Assembly: GCF_006151805.1 (NCBI RefSeq)
Contig: NZ_VDDA01000004.1
Location: forward strand, 186,001 to 250,000
Origin: Methylobacterium terricola
GTDB lineage: Bacteria; Pseudomonadota; Alphaproteobacteria; Rhizobiales; Beijerinckiaceae
Direction: 5' to 3'
Length of the DNA stretch: 64,000 bases
Shown: piece after piece, positions 29,694 through 38,770 of the stretch
How positions within the stretch are numbered: position 1 is the first letter of the stretch
Layout: every line of letters starts with the position of its first letter
Program-made: the position numbers and the translations under genes
Notes under the pieces: generated by a model
The model's database searches: none
The model's input: the letters and a program-made list of their open reading frames with translations, nothing else
Told to the model about the DNA's origin: nothing

Positions 29694-30461
29694 ATGTCGA
29701 TGGGTCTCCTCACGCGGCTGGCGCAGCCCGGCCACTTCATGCGCTGGTCCGGGGCCGTCCTGCCCTGGGTGGCGGGGCTCGCGGTCGCGCTGCTGGCGCT
29801 CGGCCAGTACCTGACCTGGTTCGTGGCCCCGCCCGACTACCAGCAGGGCGAGACGGTGCGGATCATGTTCATCCACGTCCCGGCGGCCTGGATGGCGGTG
29901 TTCTTCTACGGCGCCATGGCGGTCTCGGCGCTGGGCACCCTGATCTGGCGCCATCCCCTCGCCGACGTGGCGCAGCGCGCCGCGGCCCCGATCGGCGCCG
30001 CCTTCACGCTGATCTGCCTCGTCACCGGCTCGCTCTGGGGCAAGCCGATGTGGGGCACCTACTGGGTGTGGGACGCGCGCCTGACCTCGATGCTGGTGCT
30101 GTTCCTGATCTATTGCGGGCTGCTCGCCCTGTGGCGCACCATCGAGGACCCGAACCGGGCCGCCCGGGCGGTGGCGATCCTGACCCTCGTCGGCGCCGTC
30201 AACCTGCCGATCATCAAGTTCTCGGTGAACTGGTGGTCGACCCTACACCAGCCGGCCTCGATCCTGCGCATGGGCGGTTCGACCATCCACCCGACCATGC
30301 TCTACCCCCTCCTCGTCATGATCGTCGCCGCCTCGGTGCTCGGCATCGCCCTGCATCTCCAGGCGATGCGGACCGAGATCCTGCGCCGGCGGGTCCGCAC
30401 CCTGACGATCCTCGAGGCCGAGCGGCTCGACGCCGCCCTGATGGCGCCTCAGGCGGCGTGA
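29694..30461 (+). CDS. ccmC: Haem exporter protein CcmC
   Basis: A 255-residue membrane protein with six helices. The tryptophan-rich haem-binding loop reads GSLWGKPMWGTYWVWDARLT, flanked by conserved His residues in FIHVPAAWM and STLHQPASILR. CcmC loads haem onto CcmE, which is not encoded in this window. The ATG at 29694 or the one six bases later could be the start. CcmD follows two bases after the stop. With ccmB far upstream, ccmC needs its own promoter in the 148-base gap after the DUF1328 gene. Confidence 0.94.
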   Translation: MSMGLLTRLAQPGHFMRWSGAVLPWVAGLAVALLALGQYLTWFVAPPDYQQGETVRIMFIHVPAAWMAVFFYGAMAVSALGTLIWRHPLADVAQRAAAPIGAAFTLICLVTGSLWGKPMWGTYWVWDARLTSMLVLFLIYCGLLALWRTIEDPNRAARAVAILTLVGAVNLPIIKFSVNWWSTLHQPASILRMGGSTIHPTMLYPLLVMIVAASVLGIALHLQAMRTEILRRRVRTLTILEAERLDAALMAPQAA

Positions 30462-30463
30462 CC

Positions 30464-30619
30464 ATGGATCTCGGACCCCACGCCGCCTTCATCCTCGGGG
30501 CCTACGGCTTCACCGCCCTGGTGATCCTCGGCCTCGTCGCCCACGCGATCCTCGACCGGCGGGCGCAGGAGCGGGCGCTCGCCCGCCTGGCGCAGGAACC
30601 GCCGCGGGGTCGCCGGTGA
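30464..30619 (+). CDS. ccmD: Haem exporter protein CcmD
   Basis: A 51-residue single-pass protein: MDLGPHAAFILGAYGFTALV, then a charged tail DRRAQERALARLAQE. The GPHAAFILGAY opening is typical of CcmD, which stabilises release of holo-CcmE from CcmABC. It overlaps ccmG by four bases. Confidence 0.9.
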   Translation: MDLGPHAAFILGAYGFTALVILGLVAHAILDRRAQERALARLAQEPPRGRR

Positions 30620-31215
30620 GCGACGCCCCCTTGCATCCGGCCGACGACGCGGAGGAGGCGCCGCGGCGCTCGCGGCTGCTGTTCCTGCTGCCGCTGCTGG
30701 CGTTCGCCGCGCTCGCCGGCATCTTCCTCGGCAAGCTGCTCACCACCGGCTACGACCCCTCCGCCGTACCCTCGGCCCTGATCGGCCGACCGGTGCCCGC
30801 CTTCACCCTGCCGCCGGTGCCCGGCCTGACGGAAAGCGGCGCCGCGGTGCCGGGCCTGAATGCCGCCGACTTCCAGGGCAAGGTGACGGTGCTGAACGTC
30901 TGGGCGTCGTGGTGCGCGCCCTGCCAGGTCGAGCATCCGATGCTGGTGCGGCTGTCGCGCGACGGGGTGAACCTCGTCGGCATCGACTACAAGGACCAGC
31001 CCGAGAACGGCCGCCGCTTCCTCGGCCGCCACGGCAACCCGTTCAAGGCCGTCGGCGCCGACGAGGACGGCCGCGTCGGCATCGATCTCGGGGTCTACGG
31101 CGTGCCCGAGACCTTCGTGATCGGTCCGGACGGGCGCATCCGCGAGAAGCTGGTCGGGATTCTCACGCCCCAGAACTACGACGCGTTCCTGGCGCGGGTG
31201 CGGGCGATGAAGTAG
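30616..31215 (+). CDS. ccmG: Thiol:disulfide interchange protein CcmG/DsbE
   Basis: A 199-residue membrane-anchored thioredoxin. One helix (about residues 20-40) exports the thioredoxin domain, whose active site is WCAPC (Cys100 and Cys103). The GVPETFVIGPDGRI loop with its cis-Pro and YKDQPENGRRFL are CcmG signatures. It reduces apocytochrome c thiols before haem ligation. The start is a GTG at 30616 overlapping ccmD. A terminator follows immediately. Confidence 0.94.
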   Translation: MSDAPLHPADDAEEAPRRSRLLFLLPLLAFAALAGIFLGKLLTTGYDPSAVPSALIGRPVPAFTLPPVPGLTESGAAVPGLNAADFQGKVTVLNVWASWCAPCQVEHPMLVRLSRDGVNLVGIDYKDQPENGRRFLGRHGNPFKAVGADEDGRVGIDLGVYGVPETFVIGPDGRIREKLVGILTPQNYDAFLARVRAMK

Positions 31216-31217
31216 AG

Positions 31218-31236
31218 GCGAGGCTCGAAGCCTCGC
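31218..31236 (+). terminator. Terminator after ccmG
   Basis: An 8-bp stem (gcgaggct at 31218-31225, complement at 31229-31236) with a 3-nt loop, beginning three bases after the ccmG stop. Confidence 0.65.
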
Positions 31237-31300
31237 TCCTGTCCCGGATCGCCTTCCGCTTCGCTGCTCGCGTCCGGAACAGCGAGCGCGTCGGCGCCTC

Positions 31301-32095
31301 CTACTTCGGCAGCGCGTAGATGTTGACCTCGAGCGCCTCGTCCGACGGGCTCGCCAGCGGGGTCAGGTACTCCTCCACGAAGGCGTCCTGGACGATGATG
31401 CCCTTGGCGTCGAGATAGGCCGTCACCGTCTCGTAGGTCTGGTCGATGCCCTCGTAGGGGCCCTTGTGGGTGAAGCGCAGGGCCTTGCCGCTCGGGGTCG
31501 CGCCGAAGCGCAGGTCGTCGGGAAGGCCGGCGGGGCGCGGGTTCGGGGCGGCCTCCACCGGCACCATCACCTCGTACTGGAAGCCGTCGTCGTCGGTGCG
31601 GGTGAAGACCGAGAGCGGCTTGCCGGTCGCCTTGATGCCGGCTTGGGCGAGCGCCGCCTCGACCTTGGCGACCGCGTCCTTGAGGCTCGGCACCGCCTGG
31701 TCCCACTTCGCGCTGCCGGACAGGATCGCCGCGGGCTTGGCCGGCAGCGTCACCTCGTCGACGTCGGACGGGTCGCCCGGATTGGCGACGAGCGGCACGC
31801 GGCCGGCGGCCGGCGGCACCGGGGTCGCGGGCGGCAGCGCCTTCTCGGGGGCGGGCGGGGTCGGCGCCTGGTTCGGGCCCGGGCCGGGGCCCGGCGCCGT
31901 GGTGGTCGGCAGCGGGGTCGATTGCGCCGGGGACGGCGTGCCGGCCGGGGGGGCGGCGGGCGACGGCGCCGGGGCGGGCGCAGGGGCTTGGGACGGGGCG
32001 GGCGCAGGGGCTTGGGCCGGCTGGGCCAGCACCGAAGCGCCGCAGGCCAGGGAGGCCGCGAGGCCGATCGCGATCGTCGGGAGGCGGGTCTTCAT
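31301..32095 (-). CDS. Exported GyrI-like effector-binding domain protein
   Basis: A 264-residue protein. The signal peptide (to about residue 24, SVLAQPAQA) is followed by about 75 residues of Pro/Ala repeats, then a domain (about 120-264) with FQYEVMVPVEAAP, RFTHKGPYEGIDQTYETVTAYL and VEEYLTPLASP. That matches the GyrI/AraC effector-binding fold, normally cytosolic and attached to transcription factors. Here it is exported and stands alone, so it may bind a small hydrophobic or haem-like ligand in the periplasm. The ligand is inferred only from the fold. MKTRLP at 32095 was chosen as the start because it opens the signal peptide. Confidence 0.72.
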   Translation of the reverse strand: MKTRLPTIAIGLAASLACGASVLAQPAQAPAPAPSQAPAPAPAPSPAAPPAGTPSPAQSTPLPTTTAPGPGPGPNQAPTPPAPEKALPPATPVPPAAGRVPLVANPGDPSDVDEVTLPAKPAAILSGSAKWDQAVPSLKDAVAKVEAALAQAGIKATGKPLSVFTRTDDDGFQYEVMVPVEAAPNPRPAGLPDDLRFGATPSGKALRFTHKGPYEGIDQTYETVTAYLDAKGIIVQDAFVEEYLTPLASPSDEALEVNIYALPK

Positions 32096-32286
32096 CACGG
32101 GCGGAGCGCTCCGGGCGGCTTCAGCGTGGGTCGGCATCGCCGGACGGGTCGAACGCGTCAAGCGCAAAGCCGTTGCAGGCTCATCGCGGAAGCGTGAGCG
32201 AGCCGTTACGCCGCTCGCCTGCGCGCCGGTTCTGGTCCATACACCGCCCGATCCCCACCTGAGCGGTCACAGCCGGAGTCTGCCTC

Positions 32287-33171
32287 GTGTCGCCCCTCGC
32301 CCATCGCCGCTTCCTGAAGATGAACGGCCTCGGCAACGAGATCGTGGTGCTGGACCTGCGCGGCAGCGACATCCGCGTGCAGCCGGACGAGGCCCGCGCC
32401 ATCGCGGCCGATCCGGCCTCCCGCTTCGACCAGATGATGGTGCTGCACGATCCCGTCACCCCGGGCACCGACGCCTATGTGCGGATCTACAACACCGACG
32501 GCTCGGAGGCCGGCGCCTGCGGCAACGGCACCCGCTGCGTCGCCTGGGCGATGCTGGACGATCCGGTGATGGCCCGCCCGGTCACGGGCGAGCGCCTGAC
32601 CCTCGAGACCCGCCCGGGCCTCCTCGACGTGGTGCGCGTGTCGCCCGTGGACTTCACCGTCGACATGGGGGCGCCGCGCCTGCGATGGCACGAGATCCCG
32701 CTCGCAGAGCCGTTCCCCGATACCCGCCGCATCGAGTTGCAGATCGGGCCGATCGACGATCCGGTGCTGCATTCGCCGGGCGCGGTCAGCATGGGCAACC
32801 CGCACGCGGTGTTCTTCGTCGATCGCGATCCCGAGACCTACGACCTCGCCCGGATCGGCCCGCTGCTCGAATCGCACCCGATCTTCCCGGACCGGGCCAA
32901 CATCTCGCTCGCCCAGGTCATCGACCGCTCGCATCTGAGCCTGCGGGTCTGGGAGCGCGGCGCCGGCCTGACCCGGGCCTGCGGCACCGCCGCCTGCGCC
33001 GCCCTCGTCGCGGCGTCGCGCCTGCGCCTCACCGACCGCACGGCCACCGTCACCCTGCCGGGCGGCGATCTCAGCATTGCCTGGGGCGAGGACGACCACG
33101 TCCGCATGACCGGCCCGACCGAGCTGGAGCACGAGGGGACCTTCGCAGCCTCGCTGTTCGAGGCGGCCTGA
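32287..33171 (+). CDS. dapF: Diaminopimelate epimerase
   Basis: A 294-residue DapF that converts LL- to meso-diaminopimelate for lysine and peptidoglycan synthesis. The two catalytic Cys are Cys78 in [11 protein letters not shown] and Cys232 in [23 protein letters not shown] opens the protein as usual. The start is a GTG at 32287. It overlaps mtaB by one base, an arrangement conserved in related genomes together with ftsY downstream. Confidence 0.96.
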   Translation: MSPLAHRRFLKMNGLGNEIVVLDLRGSDIRVQPDEARAIAADPASRFDQMMVLHDPVTPGTDAYVRIYNTDGSEAGACGNGTRCVAWAMLDDPVMARPVTGERLTLETRPGLLDVVRVSPVDFTVDMGAPRLRWHEIPLAEPFPDTRRIELQIGPIDDPVLHSPGAVSMGNPHAVFFVDRDPETYDLARIGPLLESHPIFPDRANISLAQVIDRSHLSLRVWERGAGLTRACGTAACAALVAASRLRLTDRTATVTLPGGDLSIAWGEDDHVRMTGPTELEHEGTFAASLFEAA

Positions 33172-34403
33172 TGTCCGTGGAGGTCCTGAGCTTCGGCTGC
33201 CGCCTCAACGCCGCCGAATCGGAGGCGATGCGCCGGCAGGCGGAGGCCGCGGGCCGCACCGACCTTCTCCTCGTCAATACCTGCGCGGTCACGAGCGAGG
33301 CCGGCCGGCAGGCCCGCAAGGCGATCCGGGCGGCCGCCCGGGCGAACCCGGCGGCGCGGGTGGTGGTCACCGGCTGCGGCGCGCAGGTCGAGACCGCGTC
33401 CTACGCCGCCATGCCGGAAGTGGCCGAGATCCTCGGCAACCGCCGCAAGCTCGATCCGGCGGCCTGGGCCGATCCCGCGCCGGAACGGATCCGGATCGAC
33501 GACGTGATGGCGCCCCGGCCCGATCCGCTGCCCGACGCCGCGCCGATGCGGGCGCGCACCCGCGCCTTCCTGCCGGTGCAGAACGGCTGCGACCATCGCT
33601 GCACCTTCTGCGTCATCCCGTTCGGCCGCGGCAACTCGCGCTCCGTGCCGGCGGCGAGCGTCGTCGCGCAGGTCCGTGCCCTGGTGGAGGCCGGCACCCG
33701 CGAGGTGGTGCTGACCGGCGTCGACCTCACGGCCTATGGCCGCGACCTCGACGGCTCCACCCTCGGCGCCCTGGTGCGGGCGATCCTGCGGGCGGTGCCC
33801 GAACTCGACCGGCTGCGCCTGTCCTCGATCGATTCCGTCGAGGCCGATGCGGAGCTGGTCGCGGCCTTCGCCGAGGAGGCGCGGCTGATGCCGCATCTCC
33901 ACCTCTCGCTCCAGGCCGGCGACGACCTGATCCTCAAGCGTATGAAGCGCCGCCACGGCCGCGACGACGCGATCCGGTTCTGCGCCGAGATCCGGCGTCG
34001 GCGACCCGACGCGGTGTTCGGCGCCGACCTGATCGCCGGCTTTCCGACCGAGACCGAGGCGCAGTTCGCCCGCTCCCTCGCCCTCGTCGAGGAATGCGGC
34101 CTCGCCCAGCTTCACGTCTTCCCCTACTCGCCCCGCCCGGGTACGCCGGCCGCCCGGATGCCGCAGGTCGCCGCGGGCGAGATCCGCGACCGCGCCGCCC
34201 GCCTGCGCGCGGCCGGCGCCGCCGCCTTCGCCCGCCGCCTCGACCGCGAGGTCGGCGAGACCCGCCGGGTGCTGGCCGAGCGCGGCGGAATCGGGCGCAC
34301 GGAGGGTTTCCTGCCGGTGCGGCTGCCGGAGGGCGTGGCGGCGGGGGCGCTGGTCGACCTGCACATCGCCGGGCATGACGGGCAGGTGCTGCGGGCGGCG
34401 TGA
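33171..34403 (+). CDS. mtaB: tRNA t6A37 methylthiotransferase MtaB
   Basis: A 410-residue methylthiotransferase that makes ms2t6A at position 37 of tRNA. The auxiliary cluster Cys are Cys10, Cys38 and Cys69, and the radical SAM motif is CDHRCTFC (Cys140, 144, 147). The TGVDLTAYGRDL segment and a C-terminal TRAM-like region follow. It is smaller than MiaB and matches MtaB in its opening VEVLSFGCRLN. Translationally coupled to dapF. A TrmO-like tRNA t6A modifier is also encoded in this window at 63308-63805. Confidence 0.94.
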   Translation: MSVEVLSFGCRLNAAESEAMRRQAEAAGRTDLLLVNTCAVTSEAGRQARKAIRAAARANPAARVVVTGCGAQVETASYAAMPEVAEILGNRRKLDPAAWADPAPERIRIDDVMAPRPDPLPDAAPMRARTRAFLPVQNGCDHRCTFCVIPFGRGNSRSVPAASVVAQVRALVEAGTREVVLTGVDLTAYGRDLDGSTLGALVRAILRAVPELDRLRLSSIDSVEADAELVAAFAEEARLMPHLHLSLQAGDDLILKRMKRRHGRDDAIRFCAEIRRRRPDAVFGADLIAGFPTETEAQFARSLALVEECGLAQLHVFPYSPRPGTPAARMPQVAAGEIRDRAARLRAAGAAAFARRLDREVGETRRVLAERGGIGRTEGFLPVRLPEGVAAGALVDLHIAGHDGQVLRAA

Positions 34404-34580
34404 TCCCGGTTGCGAGCGAGCCTCGCCCCCGCGTCGGACCGCTCGCTTTTCCCTTAAGGAAAGCAGGTTATAGGCTAGTTATGTCCCGCATCTTGCCCGG
34501 CGCATGCGCCGTGGCAACCGTGCAGGGTTTCGCCGTCACTCCAGCCTCGCTGCAACGGCCCCACCGACGATCTGCCTGGC

Positions 34581-35540
34581 ATGCCACCGTCCCGGAACAC
34601 CTCCCTCGACGACCGCTTGCTCGATCTCGACGACGAGCACTGGTCGATGCTGCTGCGGCATTCCCTGGATACGATCGCCGACATGATCATCTGGCTCGAT
34701 CGCGACGCCAGATACGTCTATGTCAACCGGGCGGCGACCGTGCTTCTCGGCTACTCGGCGGACGAATTTCTGCGCATGCGGGTGTGGGACGTCGATCCGC
34801 TCTTCGACGAGGCGCAGTGGCGCGAGCATTGGCACGAACTCGAACGGACGGGGGCGGTGAAGCTCGAGACCGTGAATACGTCGCGGCTGGGCGAGCCGAT
34901 TTCCGTCGAGGTGACGGCCAGTTTGGTCGCCTTCAAGGGCAAGGCCTATAATTGCTCGGTGGTGCGCGACATCACTGCCCAGAAGCAGGCCGAGGCCGAT
35001 CTCCGGGCCCTCAACGACCGAATCCACGTCCTCAGCATCACCGATGCGCTGACGGGACTGGCCAACCGGCGTCACCTCGACACCGTCCTGGCGACGACGA
35101 TCCGGCACCATGCCCGCACGGGCGAACCGTTCTCGCTGATCCTGCTCGACATCGATGCCTTCAAGGCCTTCAACGACCGCTACGGCCATATCGAGGGCGA
35201 TGCGTGCCTGGCCCGGGTCGCGGCGGCCCTGACCGGCGCGATGCGCCGGAGCGACCACCTCGTCGCGCGCTATGGCGGCGAGGAATTCGCTTGCGTGCTC
35301 CCGAACACCACGGAGGCGCAGGCTCGGGCGCTCGCCGAGGGGCTCCGCGCCGCCGTGGCAGCGCTGGCGATTCCGCACGCGGCCTCACCGGTCGCCGGGG
35401 TGGTGACGGCGAGCTTCGGGGTTCTCACGGCCGCCTGCACCGAGGCGAGCACGCCTCTCGACTTGATCCGGAGGGCCGACCACCTCCTCTACCGGGCGAA
35501 GCGCGAGGGGCGCGACCGCGTCGTCGGGGCCGGCTGCTGA
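34581..35540 (+). CDS. PAS-GGDEF diguanylate cyclase
   Basis: A 319-residue soluble protein. A PAS domain (about residues 24-133) with MIIWLDRDARYVYVNRAA and a PAC-like SVVRDITAQKQ end, then a GGDEF domain starting DALTGLANRRHLD. The active-site loop is GGEEF at 232-236, so it should make cyclic di-GMP. An RxxD at 222-225 lies one residue off the usual inhibitory-site spacing. No membrane segment is seen, so the PAS domain probably senses a cytosolic signal. It lies between mtaB and a convergent RluA gene, separated from the latter by a palindromic repeat. Confidence 0.92.
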   Translation: MPPSRNTSLDDRLLDLDDEHWSMLLRHSLDTIADMIIWLDRDARYVYVNRAATVLLGYSADEFLRMRVWDVDPLFDEAQWREHWHELERTGAVKLETVNTSRLGEPISVEVTASLVAFKGKAYNCSVVRDITAQKQAEADLRALNDRIHVLSITDALTGLANRRHLDTVLATTIRHHARTGEPFSLILLDIDAFKAFNDRYGHIEGDACLARVAAALTGAMRRSDHLVARYGGEEFACVLPNTTEAQARALAEGLRAAVAALAIPHAASPVAGVVTASFGVLTAACTEASTPLDLIRRADHLLYRAKREGRDRVVGAGC

Positions 35541-35554
35541 CAGACGGTCCGTTT

Positions 35555-35600
35555 CATACCGCCGCGCCTTCGAACGGATCCGTTCGAAGGCGCGAGGGTA
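35555..35600. repeat. GCGCCTTCGA palindromic repeat, copy A
   Basis: A 32-base perfect palindrome (35563-35594, arm cgcgccttcgaacggatc to its centre) between two convergent genes, where it can act as a terminator in both directions. Its left flank, cataccgccgcgcc, is the reverse complement of the right flank of copy B at 42305-42346, showing a dispersed element present in opposite orientations. Confidence 0.7.
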
Positions 35601-36284
35601 TCAGAGGCCGCAGGCCGCCAGTCCGGTGAGCATATGTCCCGGCGCTGGCGCCTCGACGGTGATCGCCGGCTTCTTCGGGTAGAGCGGCAGGGCGAGGGTC
35701 CGGGCATGGAGCTGCAAACCCGGCCCGCCCTGGCGCGGGGCGCTGCCGTAGATCGGATCCCCGAGGATCGGCCAGCCCATCGCGGCGCAGTGCACGCGGA
35801 GCTGGTGGGTGCGCCCGGTCACCGGGTTCAGCGCCAGCCAGGTCAACCCGGTGGCTGCATCGCGTCCCAACACCCGCCAGCGCGTCAGCGAGGGATCGCC
35901 GGCGGGGTCGGTCTTCATCCACCAGCTGCGCGGATCGTCGGAGCGGCGCGCGAGGGGGAGGTCGATCTCGCCCGTCGCCTCCGACGGCCCACCCTCGACC
36001 AGCGCCCAATAGGTCTTCTCGGCGCGTCCTTGCGCGAACAGGGCGTTCAGCCGGGCCAGCGCCTTGGCGTGGCGACCGAGCGCCAGGCAGCCGGAGGTGT
36101 CGCGGTCGAGGCGGTGGGCGGCCTCGGGCCGGCGCGGCAGGCCGAAGCGCAGGGCGTCGAGGTGCTGGGTCAGCGTCTCGCCGCCCTTCGGCCCGGGATG
36201 CACCGGCAATCCCGCCGGCTTGTCGATGACGAGAACAAGGGCATCGCGGTAGAGGAGCCGCGCGAGTATGTCGTCAACGATCAT
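35601..36284 (-). CDS. RluA-family pseudouridine synthase
   Basis: A 227-residue pseudouridine synthase. The catalytic motif is AAHRLDRDTSG with Asp60 as nucleophile. VLVIDKPAGLPVHPGPKG, NPVTGRTHQLRVHCAAMGWP and ILGDPIYG are the other family blocks. There is no S4 domain, so it resembles RluA or the short RNA synthases of this family. The RNA target cannot be told from sequence. It diverges from ftsY with 84 bases between. Confidence 0.88.
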   Translation of the reverse strand: MIVDDILARLLYRDALVLVIDKPAGLPVHPGPKGGETLTQHLDALRFGLPRRPEAAHRLDRDTSGCLALGRHAKALARLNALFAQGRAEKTYWALVEGGPSEATGEIDLPLARRSDDPRSWWMKTDPAGDPSLTRWRVLGRDAATGLTWLALNPVTGRTHQLRVHCAAMGWPILGDPIYGSAPRQGGPGLQLHARTLALPLYPKKPAITVEAPAPGHMLTGLAACGL

Positions 36285-36368
36285 GAGCCTGTCGCAGCGG
36301 CGGGGGGATGCGGGCGAAAGTGAGGGCAGGCCGCCCTAGATCGTCCGAAGGGTCGGGAGCAAGTGCGG

Positions 36369-37772
36369 ATGAGTGAGACCAAACAGCCGGGCTGGTTCGG
36401 CCGCCTGTTCGGCCGGAAGGCCGAGACGCCGATCGAGACCCCCGCGGAGACGCCCGAAGCGGCGCCCGGTCCCGCGCCTGAGCCCGATCCCGCCGAGGCG
36501 ATACCGACGGAGCCGACCGGCACCCTGTCGGAGGGCGTGCCCGACTTCGCGACCGCTGCCGACGACATCCTCCCGGCCCCGCCGACGGTGACCGAGGCCT
36601 CGCCCGAGACCGAGCCGGAGCAGGACCTGCCCGACGAGCTTGCCGGCGCCGACCTCGAACCGGTCGACGGCGTGCAGCCCGAGGGCGTGGTGCCGGCGGC
36701 GCCCGAGCCCGAACATCCCGAGCCGGTCTCCCTGGCGGAGCCCGAGCCCGAGCCGGTGCCCGTGGCGGAGGCCGTCGGGGAGCCTGCACCGGAGGAAGCG
36801 CCGCTCCAGATCTTCCAGCCCCCGCCCCCGTCCGAGACGGCGGAGGAGAAGCGCAGCTGGTGGGGCCGGCTGACCGGCGGCCTCAAGCGCACCTCCTCGG
36901 CCCTGTCCGACCGGGTCACCGGGCTGTTCACCAAGCGCAAGCTCGACGCCGACACCCTGGAGGAGCTGGAGGACGCGCTGATCCAGGCCGATTTCGGCCT
37001 CGATACCGCGGCCCGGATCGCCGAGGCCGTCGGCAAGGGCCGCTACGAGAAGGGCATCGCCCCCGACGAGGTGCGGGGCATCCTGGCGACGGAGGTCGAG
37101 CGCGCCCTCGATCCGGTCGCCCAGCCGCTCGTCATCGACACGACCAAGAAGCCGTTCGTGATCCTGATGATCGGCGTCAACGGCGCCGGCAAGACCACGA
37201 CGATCGGCAAGCTCACGCAGAAGTTCCGGGCGCAGGGGCACAGCGTCATGCTGGCCGCCGGCGACACCTTCCGGGCCGCGGCGATCGAGCAGCTGCGGGT
37301 GTGGGGCGCGCGCACCGGCGCGCCGGTGGTGGCGCGGGCGCAAGGGTCGGACGCCGCCGGCCTCGCCTTCGACGCGCTCCAGGCCGCCCGCGAGGCCGGC
37401 ACCGACATCCTGATGATCGATACCGCCGGCCGGCTGCAGAACAAGACCGGGCTGATGGCCGAGCTCGAGAAGGTGATCCGGGTCATCCGCAAGCTCGACG
37501 AGGAGGCGCCCCACGCCGTGCTCCTCGTCCTCGACGCCACGGTGGGCCAGAACGCGCTCAGCCAGGTCGAGATCTTCCAGAAGGCCGCCGGCGTCACCGG
37601 CCTGGTCATGACCAAGCTGGATGGGACGGCACGCGGCGGCATCCTGGTGGCGCTCGCCGCGAAGTTCGGCCTGCCGGTCCACTTCATCGGCGTCGGCGAG
37701 GGGGTCGACGACCTGGAGCCCTTCGCGGCGCGGGACTTCGCCCGGGCGATCGCCGGGCTGGACAAGGGCTGA
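36369..37772 (+). CDS. ftsY: Signal recognition particle receptor FtsY
   Basis: A 467-residue SRP receptor GTPase. The N-terminus KQPGWFGRLFGRK is an amphipathic membrane-binding patch, followed by about 120 acidic, Pro/Glu-rich residues (A domain) and the NG domain. GTPase motifs are GVNGAGKTTTIGKL, DTAGRLQNK, TKLDGTARGG and a C-terminal FIGVGEGVDDLEPF. The ATG at 36369 is nine bases from GGGAG and was preferred over a GTG six bases earlier. It receives ribosome-SRP complexes at the inner membrane. Confidence 0.96.
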   Translation: MSETKQPGWFGRLFGRKAETPIETPAETPEAAPGPAPEPDPAEAIPTEPTGTLSEGVPDFATAADDILPAPPTVTEASPETEPEQDLPDELAGADLEPVDGVQPEGVVPAAPEPEHPEPVSLAEPEPEPVPVAEAVGEPAPEEAPLQIFQPPPPSETAEEKRSWWGRLTGGLKRTSSALSDRVTGLFTKRKLDADTLEELEDALIQADFGLDTAARIAEAVGKGRYEKGIAPDEVRGILATEVERALDPVAQPLVIDTTKKPFVILMIGVNGAGKTTTIGKLTQKFRAQGHSVMLAAGDTFRAAAIEQLRVWGARTGAPVVARAQGSDAAGLAFDALQAAREAGTDILMIDTAGRLQNKTGLMAELEKVIRVIRKLDEEAPHAVLLVLDATVGQNALSQVEIFQKAAGVTGLVMTKLDGTARGGILVALAAKFGLPVHFIGVGEGVDDLEPFAARDFARAIAGLDKG

Positions 37773-37792
37773 GGGGCGGGGCGCCGCCCCGC

Positions 37793-38677
37793 TCACTCCG
37801 CGCAATACGCCGCCATGCCCTCCGCCAACGCGTCGAACGCCACCCGGCAGCGGCGCAAGGAGCGCAGGTCCTCGTGCATCGCCACGAAGGTCGGCAGCTC
37901 CCAGACGATCTCCGGCAGGATCCGGATCAGGCCGGGGTCGCGGGCGGCGAGCACCGTGTGGCAGGCGCCGAGGCCGAACCCGGCCCGCACAGCCGCGAGC
38001 TGCGCGAGCGTGCTGTCGCTGCGCCAGGCGAATCCCGCCCCGGCCAGCGCCGGGGCGTGGTGCATCATCACCCGCAGGAACGGCGTCTCGGCGTCGAAAC
38101 CGACGACGCTGTGCCGGGCGAGGTCCGCCGGGACCTCCGGCACGCCGCGCCGGGCGAGGTAGCGGCGGTGGCCGTAGAGGCCGAGGCGGACCGTGCCGAC
38201 CCGGCGCGCCACCAGAGCCTCCTGTGTCGGCGGCGCCATCCGGACGGCGATGTCGACGTCGCGCCGCAGCAGGTCCTGCATCCGGTCGGAGAGCACCACG
38301 TCGACGGTGAGGCCGGGATGGCGGGCGTGCAGGTCGGCCAGGATCGGCGGCAGCACCTCGGCCCCGACCACCTCCGAGGCGGTGATCCGCACCCGTCCCG
38401 TCAGGCCTTCCGCCTCCGCCGTCACCGCCCGGTGCAGCGCCTCGGCCGTCGCCCGGAGCGAGCGCCCGTAGGGCGCCAGCGTCAGGGCGGCCTCGGTCGG
38501 CGCGAGGCCGGCGGGCGAGCGCGTGAACAGGGCGACCCCGAGGGCCTGCTCCAGGGCCGCGATCTGCCGGCCGAGGGTCGGCTGGGTCAGCCCGAGCGCC
38601 CGCGCGGCGCCGGAGAGCGAGCCCTCCTCCAGCACGGCGAGCGCGGCGCGGTAATGGTCCCAGCTCGGTTCGGTCAT
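37793..38677 (-). CDS. LysR-family transcriptional regulator
   Basis: A 294-residue LysR regulator. The N-terminal winged helix reads LAVLEEGSLSGAARALGL followed by TQPTLGRQIAALEQ (about residues 11-45). The effector domain begins near residue 90 (GRVRITASEVVGAEVL). It diverges from the dehydrogenase gene at 38771 with 93 bases between, the classical LysR arrangement, so that gene is its most likely target. It is convergent with ftsY, 20 bases apart. Confidence 0.9.
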   Translation of the reverse strand: MTEPSWDHYRAALAVLEEGSLSGAARALGLTQPTLGRQIAALEQALGVALFTRSPAGLAPTEAALTLAPYGRSLRATAEALHRAVTAEAEGLTGRVRITASEVVGAEVLPPILADLHARHPGLTVDVVLSDRMQDLLRRDVDIAVRMAPPTQEALVARRVGTVRLGLYGHRRYLARRGVPEVPADLARHSVVGFDAETPFLRVMMHHAPALAGAGFAWRSDSTLAQLAAVRAGFGLGACHTVLAARDPGLIRILPEIVWELPTFVAMHEDLRSLRRCRVAFDALAEGMAAYCAE

Positions 38678-38770
38678 ACGGTTTCGTATAGCCGATCGCC
38701 GGGCTTCGGCAATTTTCAGGGTGCCGACGCCCTGGCACATCTCCCCCCGCCACCGGACGAGGAGAGCGTG

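Noticed and set aside
31464..34403. Apparent 979-residue fusion ending in MtaB
   Set aside because: Only the last 410 residues are real. The rest is antisense to the GyrI-like gene and out-of-frame dapF.
34400..34951. 183-codon plus-strand frame overlapping the GGDEF gene start
   Set aside because: It lies in another frame over the PAS domain and has no recognisable content beyond chance.
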